64,000 bases of DNA, taken from assembly GCA_034440255.1 (NCBI GenBank), contig JAWXBU010000157.1:1-64000 (forward strand), read 5' to 3'. The notes beneath the pieces are model-generated. The model was not told the DNA's origin and made no database searches. It worked only from the letters and a program-made list of their open reading frames with translations. The translations under genes were made by a program, and so were the position numbers. Below, piece by piece: positions 52,420 through 61,803 of this stretch. This stretch comes from JAEUIA01 sp034440255. GTDB lineage: Bacteria; Planctomycetota; UBA1135; GCA-002686595. The stretch's first letter is position 1. Each line of letters begins with the position of its first letter.

Positions 52420-54531
52420 TCAAGCTGTCGGTTTCGGCTTGCGGGCGCGTTTCTTCGCGACGACTCGGGCGCCGCCATCGGTGGGATTCGCTGCGACCCT
52501 CGGCTTCTTCGTCGGCGCCTCACCCCTGACTTCCTCTTTCGACCCCGCCGCGCGCCAACCCTTCGGCGGTTTTTCGCCACGCAGTTCGTAGAGGAATCGT
52601 GAAGGCATCGAATCGATGCGCGTGCCGTATTTCGAGCGCGTTTTCGTGCATGAAATCGTCAGATGGCGTTGTGCACGAGTGATCCCGACGTACATCAGAC
52701 GGCGCTCTTCCTCGACCGTATCTTCGTCGATGCTGCGGATGTGCGGCAGCAGACCTTCCTCGACGCCGACGAGGAACACGCGCTGGAATTCCAGGCCCTT
52801 CGCAGCGTGCAGCGTCATCAACATGACCGCATCGCGCTTCGACTCCTTCTCGTCCTTCGTGTCCTCTTCACTCGTCAGTGTGAGAGCTTCGAGAAAACTC
52901 TCGAGCGACGGCTTCTTCGACCGGCGCACGTGGTTCTCGGCCATGTCGAGGATTTCCGACACTGACCGCCAACGATCTTCGCGCGTCTTGTCGTCGGGGT
53001 AACAGCGATCGACTTCTTGTCGGTACGCGACGGCTTCGAGCAGTTCGTGCAACCACGGCACCAAGTTGTGCGTCGGACGGCGCTCGCCCAGTGACCGCAG
53101 CTTGTCGCGGAACGAGCGCACCGCGTAGACGGCTGCGTCACCGAGTTCCGGAATCGTCGTGCCGTCGTCGAACGCCGCGCACACCGACACGCCGTGCTGC
53201 GTCGCCCACTCGACCGCTTTTTCGATCGTGGTCTTGCCGACGCCGCGCGGCGGACAATTGATCACGCGCAAGAGCGAAACTTCGTCGAGCGGATTCTGCG
53301 CGATCCGTACGTACGCCAACACGTCGCGCACTTCCTTGCGATCGAAGAACGACATTCCGCCGACGAGGGTGTACGGAACAGCGCGCGCACGGAACTGCTG
53401 CTCGAAGACACGCGGCTGCGTTGCAGTGCGGAACAACACAGCGAAATCCGCGTAGCGAGCGCGTTTTTTCAGCACGAAATCGGCCACTTCGCGCGCGACG
53501 TGATCGGCTTCGGCCGTCTCGTCTTCCATGCGCAGCAGCGCCACCGGCTCGCCGGACCCGAGCGCGCTCTTCAGCGTCTTGCCGTGTCGTTTCGGGTTGT
53601 GCTCGATGACTTTGTTGGCCGCGTCGAGGATCTCGCGCGTCGAGCGATAGTTCGTCTCGAGACGGATCACCTTCGCGCCGTGGAAGTCCTTGTCGAACGA
53701 CAGGATCTTCGCGACATCGGCGCCGCGCCAGCCGTAGATCGATTGATCGTCGTCACCGACGACGCACAGATTGCGATGCTTGCCCGCGATGGCCTTGATG
53801 ATGTCGTACTGCGGGCCGTTCGTGTCCTGATACTCGTCGACCATCACGTAGCGAAAGCGCCGCTCGAGCGCTGTACGCACCGACTCGTGCTCACGGAAGA
53901 GCTTCACCGAGCGCGTCAACAAGTCGTCGAAATCGACCGAGCGCGCGCGCGACAGATGCTCTTCGTATTTCTGCCACGCGCGACCGATCAACTCGTCGCG
54001 GTCGTCCGCAGCCTTCGCGAGGAAGTCGGCGCTGGTGAGACCCTTGTTCTTCAAGAGCGAGATCTTCGACTGCAACGCGCCCGGTTGAATCGAAGCTTCA
54101 GCGATGCGCAATTCGCGCAAAGCGCCCTTCATCGCGCTGACCTGATCGGACTGATCGCAGATCGAAAACTGCGGTGAAAGGCCTGCCTTTTCAGCATTTG
54201 CGCGCAACAGTTTCACGCAGAAACTGTGGAACGTCCCCACCGTCAGCTCGCTCGCGCGATCCTTGCCCACGATCCCGCCGACGCGCTCGCGCATCTCGCC
54301 CGCGGCTTTGTTCGTGAACGTCATCGCCAGAATCGAATCCGTGGGCGCACCTTTGTGCAGCAACCAGCCGATGCGAACCGTGATGACCTTCGTCTTGCCC
54401 GATCCCGCGCCAGCCAGGACGAGCACGGGACCTTCGGTGGTCGTGACCGCGAGACGTTGCTCCGCGTTGAGCGATTCGACGAACTTCTGCATGCGTGGGC
54501 GGCGAACGTTATGCGAGCGTCGATCGCTCAT
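52420..54531 (-). CDS. pcrA: UvrD/PcrA/Rep-family DNA helicase
   Basis: About 690-703 residues, superfamily 1A. Motifs: Q motif LNAEQRLAV, Walker A AGAGSGKT, Walker B VDEYQDTN, motif III DDDQSIYGWRGAD, motif IV ETNYRS and late motifs TLHAAKGLEF and RRLMYVGITRA. It unwinds DNA 3'-5' in repair and replication restart. The C-terminus is a lysine/arginine-rich tail. The ATG at 54492 (MQKFVESLNAEQ) is an equally likely start. UvrD, PcrA and Rep cannot be separated by eye. Confidence 0.92.
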   Translation of the reverse strand: MSDRRSHNVRRPRMQKFVESLNAEQRLAVTTTEGPVLVLAGAGSGKTKVITVRIGWLLHKGAPTDSILAMTFTNKAAGEMRERVGGIVGKDRASELTVGTFHSFCVKLLRANAEKAGLSPQFSICDQSDQVSAMKGALRELRIAEASIQPGALQSKISLLKNKGLTSADFLAKAADDRDELIGRAWQKYEEHLSRARSVDFDDLLTRSVKLFREHESVRTALERRFRYVMVDEYQDTNGPQYDIIKAIAGKHRNLCVVGDDDQSIYGWRGADVAKILSFDKDFHGAKVIRLETNYRSTREILDAANKVIEHNPKRHGKTLKSALGSGEPVALLRMEDETAEADHVAREVADFVLKKRARYADFAVLFRTATQPRVFEQQFRARAVPYTLVGGMSFFDRKEVRDVLAYVRIAQNPLDEVSLLRVINCPPRGVGKTTIEKAVEWATQHGVSVCAAFDDGTTIPELGDAAVYAVRSFRDKLRSLGERRPTHNLVPWLHELLEAVAYRQEVDRCYPDDKTREDRWRSVSEILDMAENHVRRSKKPSLESFLEALTLTSEEDTKDEKESKRDAVMLMTLHAAKGLEFQRVFLVGVEEGLLPHIRSIDEDTVEEERRLMYVGITRAQRHLTISCTKTRSKYGTRIDSMPSRFLYELRGEKPPKGWRAAGSKEEVRGEAPTKKPRVAANPTDGGARVVAKKRARKPKPTA

Positions 54532-54588
54532 CCACGCCGGCTTCGCATCGTCGTCGTAACGCCGTCCAACGAGCGGACTTCAGCGCGC

Positions 54589-55104
54589 TCAGATCAACTG
54601 CGTCGTGACCGCGAGTACATCCTGCGGCCGCCTGTCCGTGACGTCGACAGTCGTGAAGAGCGCTTGCTCGCCGACCAACGTCGCCATGATCGCACGCACC
54701 TCGAGCTCGGTGTTGCGCGTCCGAATGCACTGGGCCGCGCGATGCAGGTCGCGGATGTGACGCTCGACGACGTCGGCTTCGGACTGACCCGGATACTTCA
54801 CGCGATAGTAGGCACAACCCGCGTGCTGGATCAGCCACACCGCGCGCAAGTCGTGGTGCTCTTCGAACAAGTGGAATGCGCGGTAGAGGACGCGCGCTTC
54901 CTCGAACGAACTGCTCCACGGATCGAACGCGGCTGGCCCACCGGGCACTGCATACAAATCGGCGCGATCGGAAATTTCGTGGTCGACGTACTCGAAGATC
55001 GGCGCGTGCCAACGTCCGTCCGAACAACACACGACGAGTGTTTCGGGGCGTTCCGCAGACCAAATCGAGCGTGACCGATACGGGGACGGACTCGTGTTCG
55101 TCAT
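54589..55104 (-). CDS. Beta-carbonic-anhydrase-like zinc protein
   Basis: A 171-residue cytoplasmic protein. The zinc-site layout of beta-carbonic anhydrases is present: VVCCSDGRW gives the CxDxR element and IQHAGCAYY the HxxC element, so Cys, His and Cys ligands plus the Asp-Arg dyad are in place. The protein is shorter than most family members and lacks the usual N-terminal helices, so carbonic anhydrase activity is possible but not certain. It lies between the helicase and the divergent carboxylesterase gene. Confidence 0.78.
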   Translation of the reverse strand: MTNTSPSPYRSRSIWSAERPETLVVCCSDGRWHAPIFEYVDHEISDRADLYAVPGGPAAFDPWSSSFEEARVLYRAFHLFEEHHDLRAVWLIQHAGCAYYRVKYPGQSEADVVERHIRDLHRAAQCIRTRNTELEVRAIMATLVGEQALFTTVDVTDRRPQDVLAVTTQLI

Positions 55105-55130
55105 GCTCGAAGATCCTACGATCTAGGGGC

Positions 55131-55808
55131 ATGACAACGACCCTGCTTCCCACCGTCGAGATCGAACCGCGCCTGAAGGCTTGCGCCACCGTGATATTCC
55201 TGCACGGACTCGGCGCAGACGGCCACGATTTCGAGCCGATAGTCCCCCACCTGAAGTTGCCCGACGAACTCGCGGTGCGCTTCGTTTTCCCGCATGCGCC
55301 GCGCCGACCGGTCACCTTGAATCAGGGCTACGTCATGCCCGCGTGGTTCGACATCGGGTCCGATGATCTGATGCGCGGTGAATCGAGCGACATCGCAGGT
55401 TTGAAGTGCGCCGAGGAACAAGTTCGAGCGTTGATCGATCGCGAAGTAGCGCGCGGAATCGAGACGCAGAACATCGTCGTCGGAGGTTTCAGCCAAGGTG
55501 GAGCGCTCGCATCGTGGGTCGCGTTGCGTCATCCGAAACCGCTGGCCGGATTGATCGCGCTCTCGACATTCCTCGCCAAGAACGCCCCGGTCGAGGCCGA
55601 AGCGTCACCTGCCAATCGCTCGATCGCCGCGTTCGGCGCACACGGCACACGCGACGGCGTCGTTGGGATCGCCTACGGTCGGACGCTCATGGAGCGACTG
55701 CGCAAAATTGGTTGTGACGTCGAATGGCACGAGTACCCGATGGCGCACGAAGTGTGCATGGAAGAGATCGCGCACTGGGGCGCTTGGTTGCGCGCGCGGT
55801 TCGAGTAA
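55131..55808 (+). CDS. Carboxylesterase/phospholipase (alpha/beta hydrolase)
   Basis: A 225-residue alpha/beta hydrolase. FLHGLGADGHDFEPIV is the oxyanion-hole region, GGFSQGGALASW the nucleophile elbow with catalytic Ser, HGTRDGVVG the Asp and PMAHEVC the His. The layout matches the EstB/acyl-protein-thioesterase-like group acting on short-chain or lysophospholipid esters. No signal peptide, so cytoplasmic. The ATG at 55131 is 26 bases from the divergent beta-CA gene. Confidence 0.9.
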   Translation: MTTTLLPTVEIEPRLKACATVIFLHGLGADGHDFEPIVPHLKLPDELAVRFVFPHAPRRPVTLNQGYVMPAWFDIGSDDLMRGESSDIAGLKCAEEQVRALIDREVARGIETQNIVVGGFSQGGALASWVALRHPKPLAGLIALSTFLAKNAPVEAEASPANRSIAAFGAHGTRDGVVGIAYGRTLMERLRKIGCDVEWHEYPMAHEVCMEEIAHWGAWLRARFE

Positions 55809-55839
55809 GCCTTCTACTTTTCTGGAGTGCGTGTGCGCT

Positions 55840-56171
55840 CACGACAACACGAACAATGCCGCATCGCGATGCGCGCCGAACTCCCTGATTCCTTCTTAGC
55901 GGTCCATCACCACTTGGATGACATCCTCGGTGGAGCAGTTGCCAAGTCGAACCCAAACGACTTTGGGCAGATGGCCAAGCACGAAGCTGCGCTGATGAAA
56001 GTCCGCATCCTTCGACACGATCGTCTAGCCGTTGGATTTGGCGTACTCCCAAATGTCCAAGTCGTCGGCCGCAGACAGGCCCACATTCCGAACGTGCGCC
56101 GAACCAGGGACGTGAGACTCGAGATGTGCGACCAACCGATGCGACATGTTTTGGTCGAACAACAACTTCAC
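55840..56171 (-). pseudogene. Decayed DUF5615 PIN-like toxin
   Basis: Reads from a GTG at 56171 as MKLLFDQNMSHRLVAHLE, the typical DUF5615 (Mut7-C/PIN-like) start with its catalytic Asp. The frame then meets TAG at 56025-56027, inside what should be NG-F-TIVSKDADF, and TAA at 55896-55898 near the end; a one-base deletion near 55860 further breaks the final residues. The intact family member would be a ribonuclease-type toxin. The GTGA overlap with the antitoxin stop shows the original operon. The remaining 3' part up to the carboxylesterase (from 55809) has nothing else. Confidence 0.75.
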
Positions 56172-56392
56172 GCGTTCTCGCCCATCAAGCGTCGTTCGCG
56201 ATCGGCAGCGAAGGCAAGACAGGCGCGAATATCCTCACGCTCTAGATCTGGGAAATCGGCAAGGATCTCGTCATCTGTCATGCCCGAAGCCAAGTACTAG
56301 AAGACGCCGTAGACCGTGATGCGCAGGCCCCGAATGCACGGTTTGCCGCCGCGTTTGCCTGCTTCGATGGTGATGATTTTCGAGTAATCCAG
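56168..56392 (-). pseudogene. Decayed DUF433 antitoxin
   Basis: The frame starting about 56392 reads LDYSKIITIEAGKRGGKPC then IRGLRITVYGVF, meets TAG at 56297-56299, and continues YLASGMTDDEILADFPDLE and ACLAFAADRERRL, ending in TGA at 56168. It matches the DUF433 antitoxin along its whole length apart from the TAG where the family has Glu, a single-base change. No ATG or GTG lies at the expected start either (CTG there). It overlaps the toxin start by 4 bases. The 151 bases between it and the HrpB stop hold nothing recognisable. Confidence 0.75.
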
Positions 56393-56543
56393 GCTGCGAT
56401 GGTAGCGCTTTTCGAGTGGGACCGGGTGCAGGTGTCGCTCGCCGTGCCGGCCACGACGAATCGATGCGCGATGAACGCGGTCGCGGCGCCAACACGGCCG
56501 CGCTGCTGCGGCAGAAGTTCTGTCGGCGCGCGGTTCGAGTGGA

Positions 56544-59084
56544 TCAGGTGCGGCGACCGGGCCGACGTTGTGGCACGGCATTCCACGGATCTTCGGGCCA
56601 CGAGTGTTTCGGATAGCGGCGCTTCAATTCGTTGCGCACTTCGAAGTAGGCGTTGTTCCAGAAGCTCTTCAAGTCGTCGGTGACTTGTTGCGGTCGATAA
56701 TTCGGCGCGAGCAGGTGCATCACGACGCGCACTCGACCGCGCGCGATCAACGGTGTTTCAGCCAGACCGAAAAGTTCTTGGATGCGTGCCGCGAGCACCG
56801 GCGGTCGGCCTGATTCGTACTGCAATGCGATCCACGAGCCGCTCGGAACTTGCAATCGTTCGGGAGCTTCGCGATCGAACGCGGACTGTTGCGCGTACGT
56901 CCATTTCGAGCGCACGAAATCAGGCAAGTTCTTTTTCTTCAAGTCGGCGAACGAGCGCGAACCACGGCAGAATTCGACCAGGTGTTCGGTCAAGAACGCT
57001 GCGTCGACAGCGGGCAACTCTAGTTCAGGCAACCAAGTGCGAAGGCAATTCGCGCGCGTCGCGAACTGCTGATTCGCTGATTCGTTCAATGCGAGAGCGC
57101 GCTCCAAATCTGTCGCCGCCGCTCGCGCCAGGACTTCCGCCGTCGACTCTTCGTCGGGAGTCGCGCCTTGAACGTCGTCGAGCACAAGGTCGCCGTACAA
57201 GGTGCGTTTCGCCGCGAAAACGCGCTCTTTTTCAGCGTCGAAGACGGCCTGAACTTCCGTGCGGACGAGTTTTGGATCCAACCATTCGCGTTCGACGGCC
57301 GACGCTTGGCGCACGAGCGCTTCGGCACGTTCACCGCGCGAACCAGCGTCCATGTCGACGCACACGAAGAGCTCGTGATCGAGCACGCCCGACTCGTCCC
57401 CGAGCTTGACGCCGCGCCCGCCCGTCATCACGCCGCGCTTCTCACCGGCACCGCGACGCGACGCCAGTCGATCGGCGTACGCGGCAAAGAGCGCTCGCAT
57501 CAGAGCCTCGGAGGCGGAGGACTTGCGTTCGGATTCGCGGCCGAGCGTGCGCTCCAACTCGCGGTGCAACGCGTCTGCGGCGCGCGTGACGAAGCGCGCT
57601 GCGCCTGTGTTGATAGATCCGAATTCCGTCGACGTCGAACCGTCGCGTTCGAACTTCTCGAGCGCGATCACGCGATCGACGACGTCGGAATCGGTCACGC
57701 GCGCCGTCTTGGTGCGCGAGCGCTGGAACGGATCGCGCTCTTGCAACATGGCAGCGACTAGACACGCACTCGAGGCGACGCCGCGTGCGTGACCCTCGAC
57801 GAGCAGGCGCGCGAGCCGCGGTTGCAACGGCAAGCGCGCCATCGACCTTCCGACTTCGGTGATACCGCGCGCGTCCAGCGCACCGAGCTTCTTCAGCGCG
57901 TCGATCGCGGCGTTCAACGCGGCGGCGGAAGGCGCTTCGAACCACGGAAAACCTGCTAGATCGCGTTCACCGAAGCACGCGAGCTGCAGCACGCTGCCGG
58001 CCAGGTCGACGCGGCGGATCTCGGGTTCCATCGCGTCTTCGAGCGAGTGCTGCACGCGCTCGGTCCACAAGCGTTCGCATGTTCCGGGCGCTGTGCGACC
58101 CGCTCGACCCGTGCGTTGATCGGCGCTCGAGCGCGAAATGCGCTCGAGTTCGAGCCGATCGAGTCCGACGCCGGGATCGAAGCGCATCACGCGAGCGAGC
58201 CCGGAATCCACGACCGCGGTGACGCCGTCGATCGTCACCGAAGTTTCGGCGACGTTCGTGGCGAGCACGACCTTGCGCCGCGTCGCTCGCCGCAAGACTT
58301 GATCTTGTTCTTCTGCCGGTAGATCGCCGTACAGATCGAACAACGCGACGTCGCGCCTGCGACACAACGCGTCGAGCTCTTCGTGCGCGCGGCGGATCTC
58401 ACCGACGCCAGGTAGGAAAGCGAGTACGTCGCCGTTCGTCGATTCCAAGGCGCGACCGACGGCTCCCACGACGATCGCGTGCAACGGTCGATCGTCGTCG
58501 CGCGCTGCGTACGAAACTTCGACTGGAAACAAGCGGCCTTCGCTCTCGACGATCGGCGCATCGCCCAACCATTTCGCTAGTGCCGGTGCAGCGACCGTCG
58601 CCGACATCGCCAGGATCTTCAGATCCGGTCGCGCGTCCTTCTGCACACGTCGCGCCATCGCCAACGCCAAGTCGGTGTCGAGACTGCGCTCGTGGAATTC
58701 GTCGAACACGAGTACGCCGACGTGCGACAAGAACGGATCGTCTTGCAGCATGCGCACGACGACTCCCTCGGTGACGACCAGGATGCGCGTCGCTCGCGAA
58801 CTCTTGCGATCGAAACGCACGTGGAAGCCGATTTCTGCGCCCAATTCGACCTTGCGCTCGTCGGCCATGCGTCGGGCTGCTGCTCTTGCGGCGATGCGAC
58901 GCGGCTCGAGCATCAACACGATTCCGGCGCCGGCGAGCCCAGAGTCGAGCAACGCAGTAGGCACGCGCGTTGTTTTCCCGGCTCCCGTCGGCGCGCGCAG
59001 AACTGCGCATGGATGACGCTTCAACGCTGCGACCAATTCCGGCAGCACCGCGTCGATCGGCAGAGTTGCGAGAGGCTTCGTCAC
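56544..59084 (-). CDS. hrpB: ATP-dependent DEAH-box helicase HrpB
   Basis: An 846-residue superfamily 2 helicase of normal HrpB length. From a GTG at 59084 it begins near TLPIDAVLPELVAALKRHP, the family N-terminus. Motifs: APTGAGKTT (Walker A), LEPRRIAARAAA, DEFHERSL (DEFH box), SATV, AETSVTIDG and QRTGRAGR. The C-terminus has the HrpB-specific end YPKHSWPEDPWNA. HrpB is thought to act on RNA or in cell-envelope processes, but its bacterial role is unclear. The start lies 56 bases from the divergent gamma-CA gene; no strong ribosome-binding site is seen. Confidence 0.92.
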   Translation of the reverse strand: MTKPLATLPIDAVLPELVAALKRHPCAVLRAPTGAGKTTRVPTALLDSGLAGAGIVLMLEPRRIAARAAARRMADERKVELGAEIGFHVRFDRKSSRATRILVVTEGVVVRMLQDDPFLSHVGVLVFDEFHERSLDTDLALAMARRVQKDARPDLKILAMSATVAAPALAKWLGDAPIVESEGRLFPVEVSYAARDDDRPLHAIVVGAVGRALESTNGDVLAFLPGVGEIRRAHEELDALCRRRDVALFDLYGDLPAEEQDQVLRRATRRKVVLATNVAETSVTIDGVTAVVDSGLARVMRFDPGVGLDRLELERISRSSADQRTGRAGRTAPGTCERLWTERVQHSLEDAMEPEIRRVDLAGSVLQLACFGERDLAGFPWFEAPSAAALNAAIDALKKLGALDARGITEVGRSMARLPLQPRLARLLVEGHARGVASSACLVAAMLQERDPFQRSRTKTARVTDSDVVDRVIALEKFERDGSTSTEFGSINTGAARFVTRAADALHRELERTLGRESERKSSASEALMRALFAAYADRLASRRGAGEKRGVMTGGRGVKLGDESGVLDHELFVCVDMDAGSRGERAEALVRQASAVEREWLDPKLVRTEVQAVFDAEKERVFAAKRTLYGDLVLDDVQGATPDEESTAEVLARAAATDLERALALNESANQQFATRANCLRTWLPELELPAVDAAFLTEHLVEFCRGSRSFADLKKKNLPDFVRSKWTYAQQSAFDREAPERLQVPSGSWIALQYESGRPPVLAARIQELFGLAETPLIARGRVRVVMHLLAPNYRPQQVTDDLKSFWNNAYFEVRNELKRRYPKHSWPEDPWNAVPQRRPGRRT

Positions 59085-59140
59085 AGTAGATCGAATGCGC
59101 GCGACACGTTCGATCGAGCGTTCAGTATCGTATCGCGCCC

Positions 59141-59683
59141 ATGCACGCACTCGTGCTCCCCTTCGACGACAAGGCACCTCGCATCGGTGCGGATGTGTTC
59201 CTCGCGCCGACTTGCACGATCCTCGGCGACGTCGTGATCGGCGATCGCGCGTCCATCTGGTACGGCGCGGTCGTGCGCGGGGACGTGAACTCGATCCGCA
59301 TCGGCGCCGACACGAACGTTCAAGACGCCGTCGTCGTACACGGCACGCTCGGCGAATGGCCGGTGATCGTCGGCGATCGGGTTTCCATTGGACATTCGGC
59401 CGTTTTGCACGGCTGTGTGATCGAAGACGACGTGCTCGTCGGCATCGGTGCTCGCATTCTGGACGGAGCACGGATCGGTGCAGGCTCGTTGATCGCCGCG
59501 GGCGCTTTGGTACGCGAAGGCACGATCGTTCCTCCACGGTCGCTGGTCGTCGGCATGCCCGCAGTCGTGAAGCGCGAACTCAACGAGCGCGAGGTCGACT
59601 TGATTCTGCGGACACCTGGCCGTTACCGCGAACTCGCGCGCAAGCACGCGGCGACGATCGCGAAGGCGGCGGCGAAGCCATGA
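59141..59683 (+). CDS. Gamma-carbonic anhydrase family protein (left-handed beta-helix)
   Basis: A 180-residue hexapeptide-repeat protein of the gamma-CA/YrdA-CaiE type. Repeating units such as IGDRASIWYGAVV, IRIGADTNVQD and IGAGSLIAAGALV build the left-handed helix. The three zinc histidines appear in VVVHGT and in SIGHSAVLHGC. Members bind metal at trimer interfaces; only some have carbonic anhydrase activity. The stop overlaps the start of the GT-C/TPR gene by 4 bases (ATGA). Confidence 0.9.
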   Translation: MHALVLPFDDKAPRIGADVFLAPTCTILGDVVIGDRASIWYGAVVRGDVNSIRIGADTNVQDAVVVHGTLGEWPVIVGDRVSIGHSAVLHGCVIEDDVLVGIGARILDGARIGAGSLIAAGALVREGTIVPPRSLVVGMPAVVKRELNEREVDLILRTPGRYRELARKHAATIAKAAAKP

Positions 59684-61803
59684 GCAAGAAGATGCAGCCG
59701 AAGATCGACCCGCAGATCATGGCCGCAGAACTCGAGCGCGCCGATCGTCGACGCGTCTTCGTCGCGTTCGGCTGGATCACCCTGCTCGCCTTGGTCATGC
59801 GCGCGATCCACTTGGTGCAAGCGCGCGATGTACCTCTGTTCGACATCCTGATCGTCGACGGTCGGCAGTACGACGCGTGGGCGCGGCGCATCGCGGCCGG
59901 CGATTGGATGGGCAGCGAGACTTTCTACCAAGCGCCGCTCTATCCCTATTTTTTGGCCGTTTTGAAGACTGTTTTCGGCGACGGGCTCTGGCCGATCCGC
60001 ATCGTGCAGGCGCTGCTCGGCGCGACCTCGTGCGGCTTGCTCTTCTTGGCCGCGCGCAATTTCGTCTCACACAAGGTCGGAGTCGTCGCTGGCGTCATCC
60101 TCGCGATCTACCCACCGGCGGTGTTCTTCGACGGGCTGGTGCAGAAGGCCGCGATCGGTGGATTCATCGTCGTCCTGCTCTTGTGGCTGATCTCACGCGT
60201 TCAGAGGACACCGACCGCCCTGCGCTTTCTGTCACTCGGCGCCGCGCTCGGTGCGCTTCTCCTGACGCGAGAGGAAACGATCCTTCTCTTTCCTGCGTTG
60301 CTCTTGTGGGTCCTGTGGCGCTTTCGCGAGCACGCGTGGAAACTGCGCGGTGCTTGGGTCGCGTCGCTCGCGGCTGGCGCGGCGCTACTCCTGCTACCGA
60401 TCGGTTGGCTCAATCACCACGTCGGCGGCGAATTCCTGATCACGACATCGCAGGCCGGTTCGAATTTTTGGATCGGCAATCGCCCTGGGGCAGAAGGAAT
60501 CTACGCGCCCCTGCGACCCGGTCGCAGCGACACTTCGCTCGAGCGTGGCGATGCGTTCGAACTCGCCGAGATCGAGATGGGACGCAAGCTCACACCGCGC
60601 GAGGTGTCGAAGTTCTGGTTCGATCGAGCGTTCGCCTGGATCGGCGACGAACCTGTCGCGTGGTTGAAGTTGCTCGGGCTCAAGGCGGCTCTGCTGGTCA
60701 ATTGGTTCGAGGTACCCGACGCCGAAGATCAGTATTTCTACGAGAAACACGAGCCTTTTCAGGGCTTCGTGTCGCGCTTCATTCATCTCGGGATCATCTT
60801 GCCCCTCTGCGCAGCCGGGCTCGTGTTGGGTTGGCCGAGGCGTCGCGACTTGGGCGTGCTCGCCCTGTTGCTCGCAGTTCTGTGCACCGGCGTCGTGATG
60901 TTTTACGTCATGGGTCGCTATCGCTATCCGATCGTCCCGATCGTGATCGTCTTCGCGGCGCTCGCCCTCGTTCAAGGATTCGCGCTCGCTCGCGTCGGCG
61001 CTTGGAAGACGTTGATTCCAGCCGTCGCGGCGTTGTTCGTCGCGGCAGTGTGCTCGAACTGGACGATTCACGCCCGCGACTCGCAGATCAGCATGTCGCA
61101 CGTCAACGCCGGAGCGGCGCTCGCATCCATGGATCGCCTGGACGAGGCGAAGGTGCAGTACGAGGAGTCGCTGAAGCTCGATCCGAATGCACCGGAAGCC
61201 TGGGCCAATCTCGGCGCGTTGCACGGACGGCTGGGCCAGATGGACAGAACGATCGAGTGCTTCGAGAACGCGCTGAAATTGCGTCCCGATGATCCGCGCT
61301 TCCACATGAGCTTGGGTACCGCCTACTACATGAATCGCGACGCGACGAGAGCGGTCGCAGAACTCGCGCGCTCGATCGAGCTGTATCCACAGGATCCCGA
61401 GGCTTGGAACAACCTGCGCTACATCTTCGTGGCTGCGAAGGAGTGGGCGCGCGCGGTGGACATCGCTCGCGGAGGAGCCGCTGCGAATCCGGAGGACGTC
61501 GGCCTCGGCATCTCGCTCGCATGGTTGCTCGCGGTCGTGCCGGACGAGAAAGTCGCCGCTCCACTAGAAGCGCTGGCGATCGCGCAGCGTTGGGCGAAAA
61601 GAACGGCCGGCACGAACTCCGCCGTCATCGACGCGCTTGCAGCGGCGCTCGCACGCACCGGCCGATACGACGAGGCGCGCGTCGAAGCGCTCGAAGCTCT
61701 GGCGATCGCCGAGCGCTCGGGCCAGCGCGATTCAGTGGCCGGGATTCGTGCGCGAATCGAGTTGTACACGCAGAAAAAGCCCTATATCGAAAGCTCCAAG
61801 TGA
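59680..61803 (+). CDS. GT-C (GT39-like) membrane glycosyltransferase with TPR tail
   Basis: A 707-residue protein. An N-terminal helix is followed by a loop with ILIVDGRQYDAWARRIAAGD and FYQAPLYPYFLA, the acidic and proline signature of bacterial GT39/dolichyl-phosphate-mannose-like transferases. About ten membrane helices reach residue 465. The last 240 residues are TPR repeats (SLKLDPNAPEAWANLGALHG and later copies). It shares its design, though not close sequence, with the TMTC-like protein at 15929-17761. It is coupled by overlap to the gamma-CA gene before it and the reductase gene after it. Confidence 0.83.
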   Translation: MSKKMQPKIDPQIMAAELERADRRRVFVAFGWITLLALVMRAIHLVQARDVPLFDILIVDGRQYDAWARRIAAGDWMGSETFYQAPLYPYFLAVLKTVFGDGLWPIRIVQALLGATSCGLLFLAARNFVSHKVGVVAGVILAIYPPAVFFDGLVQKAAIGGFIVVLLLWLISRVQRTPTALRFLSLGAALGALLLTREETILLFPALLLWVLWRFREHAWKLRGAWVASLAAGAALLLLPIGWLNHHVGGEFLITTSQAGSNFWIGNRPGAEGIYAPLRPGRSDTSLERGDAFELAEIEMGRKLTPREVSKFWFDRAFAWIGDEPVAWLKLLGLKAALLVNWFEVPDAEDQYFYEKHEPFQGFVSRFIHLGIILPLCAAGLVLGWPRRRDLGVLALLLAVLCTGVVMFYVMGRYRYPIVPIVIVFAALALVQGFALARVGAWKTLIPAVAALFVAAVCSNWTIHARDSQISMSHVNAGAALASMDRLDEAKVQYEESLKLDPNAPEAWANLGALHGRLGQMDRTIECFENALKLRPDDPRFHMSLGTAYYMNRDATRAVAELARSIELYPQDPEAWNNLRYIFVAAKEWARAVDIARGGAAANPEDVGLGISLAWLLAVVPDEKVAAPLEALAIAQRWAKRTAGTNSAVIDALAAALARTGRYDEARVEALEALAIAERSGQRDSVAGIRARIELYTQKKPYIESSK

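Noticed and set aside
56025..56299. TAG codons in the toxin and antitoxin read as pyrrolysine
   Set aside because: The toxin also has a TAA and a one-base deletion, and TAG serves as a normal stop for prmA, the L,D-transpeptidase and the ferredoxin-NADP reductase genes.
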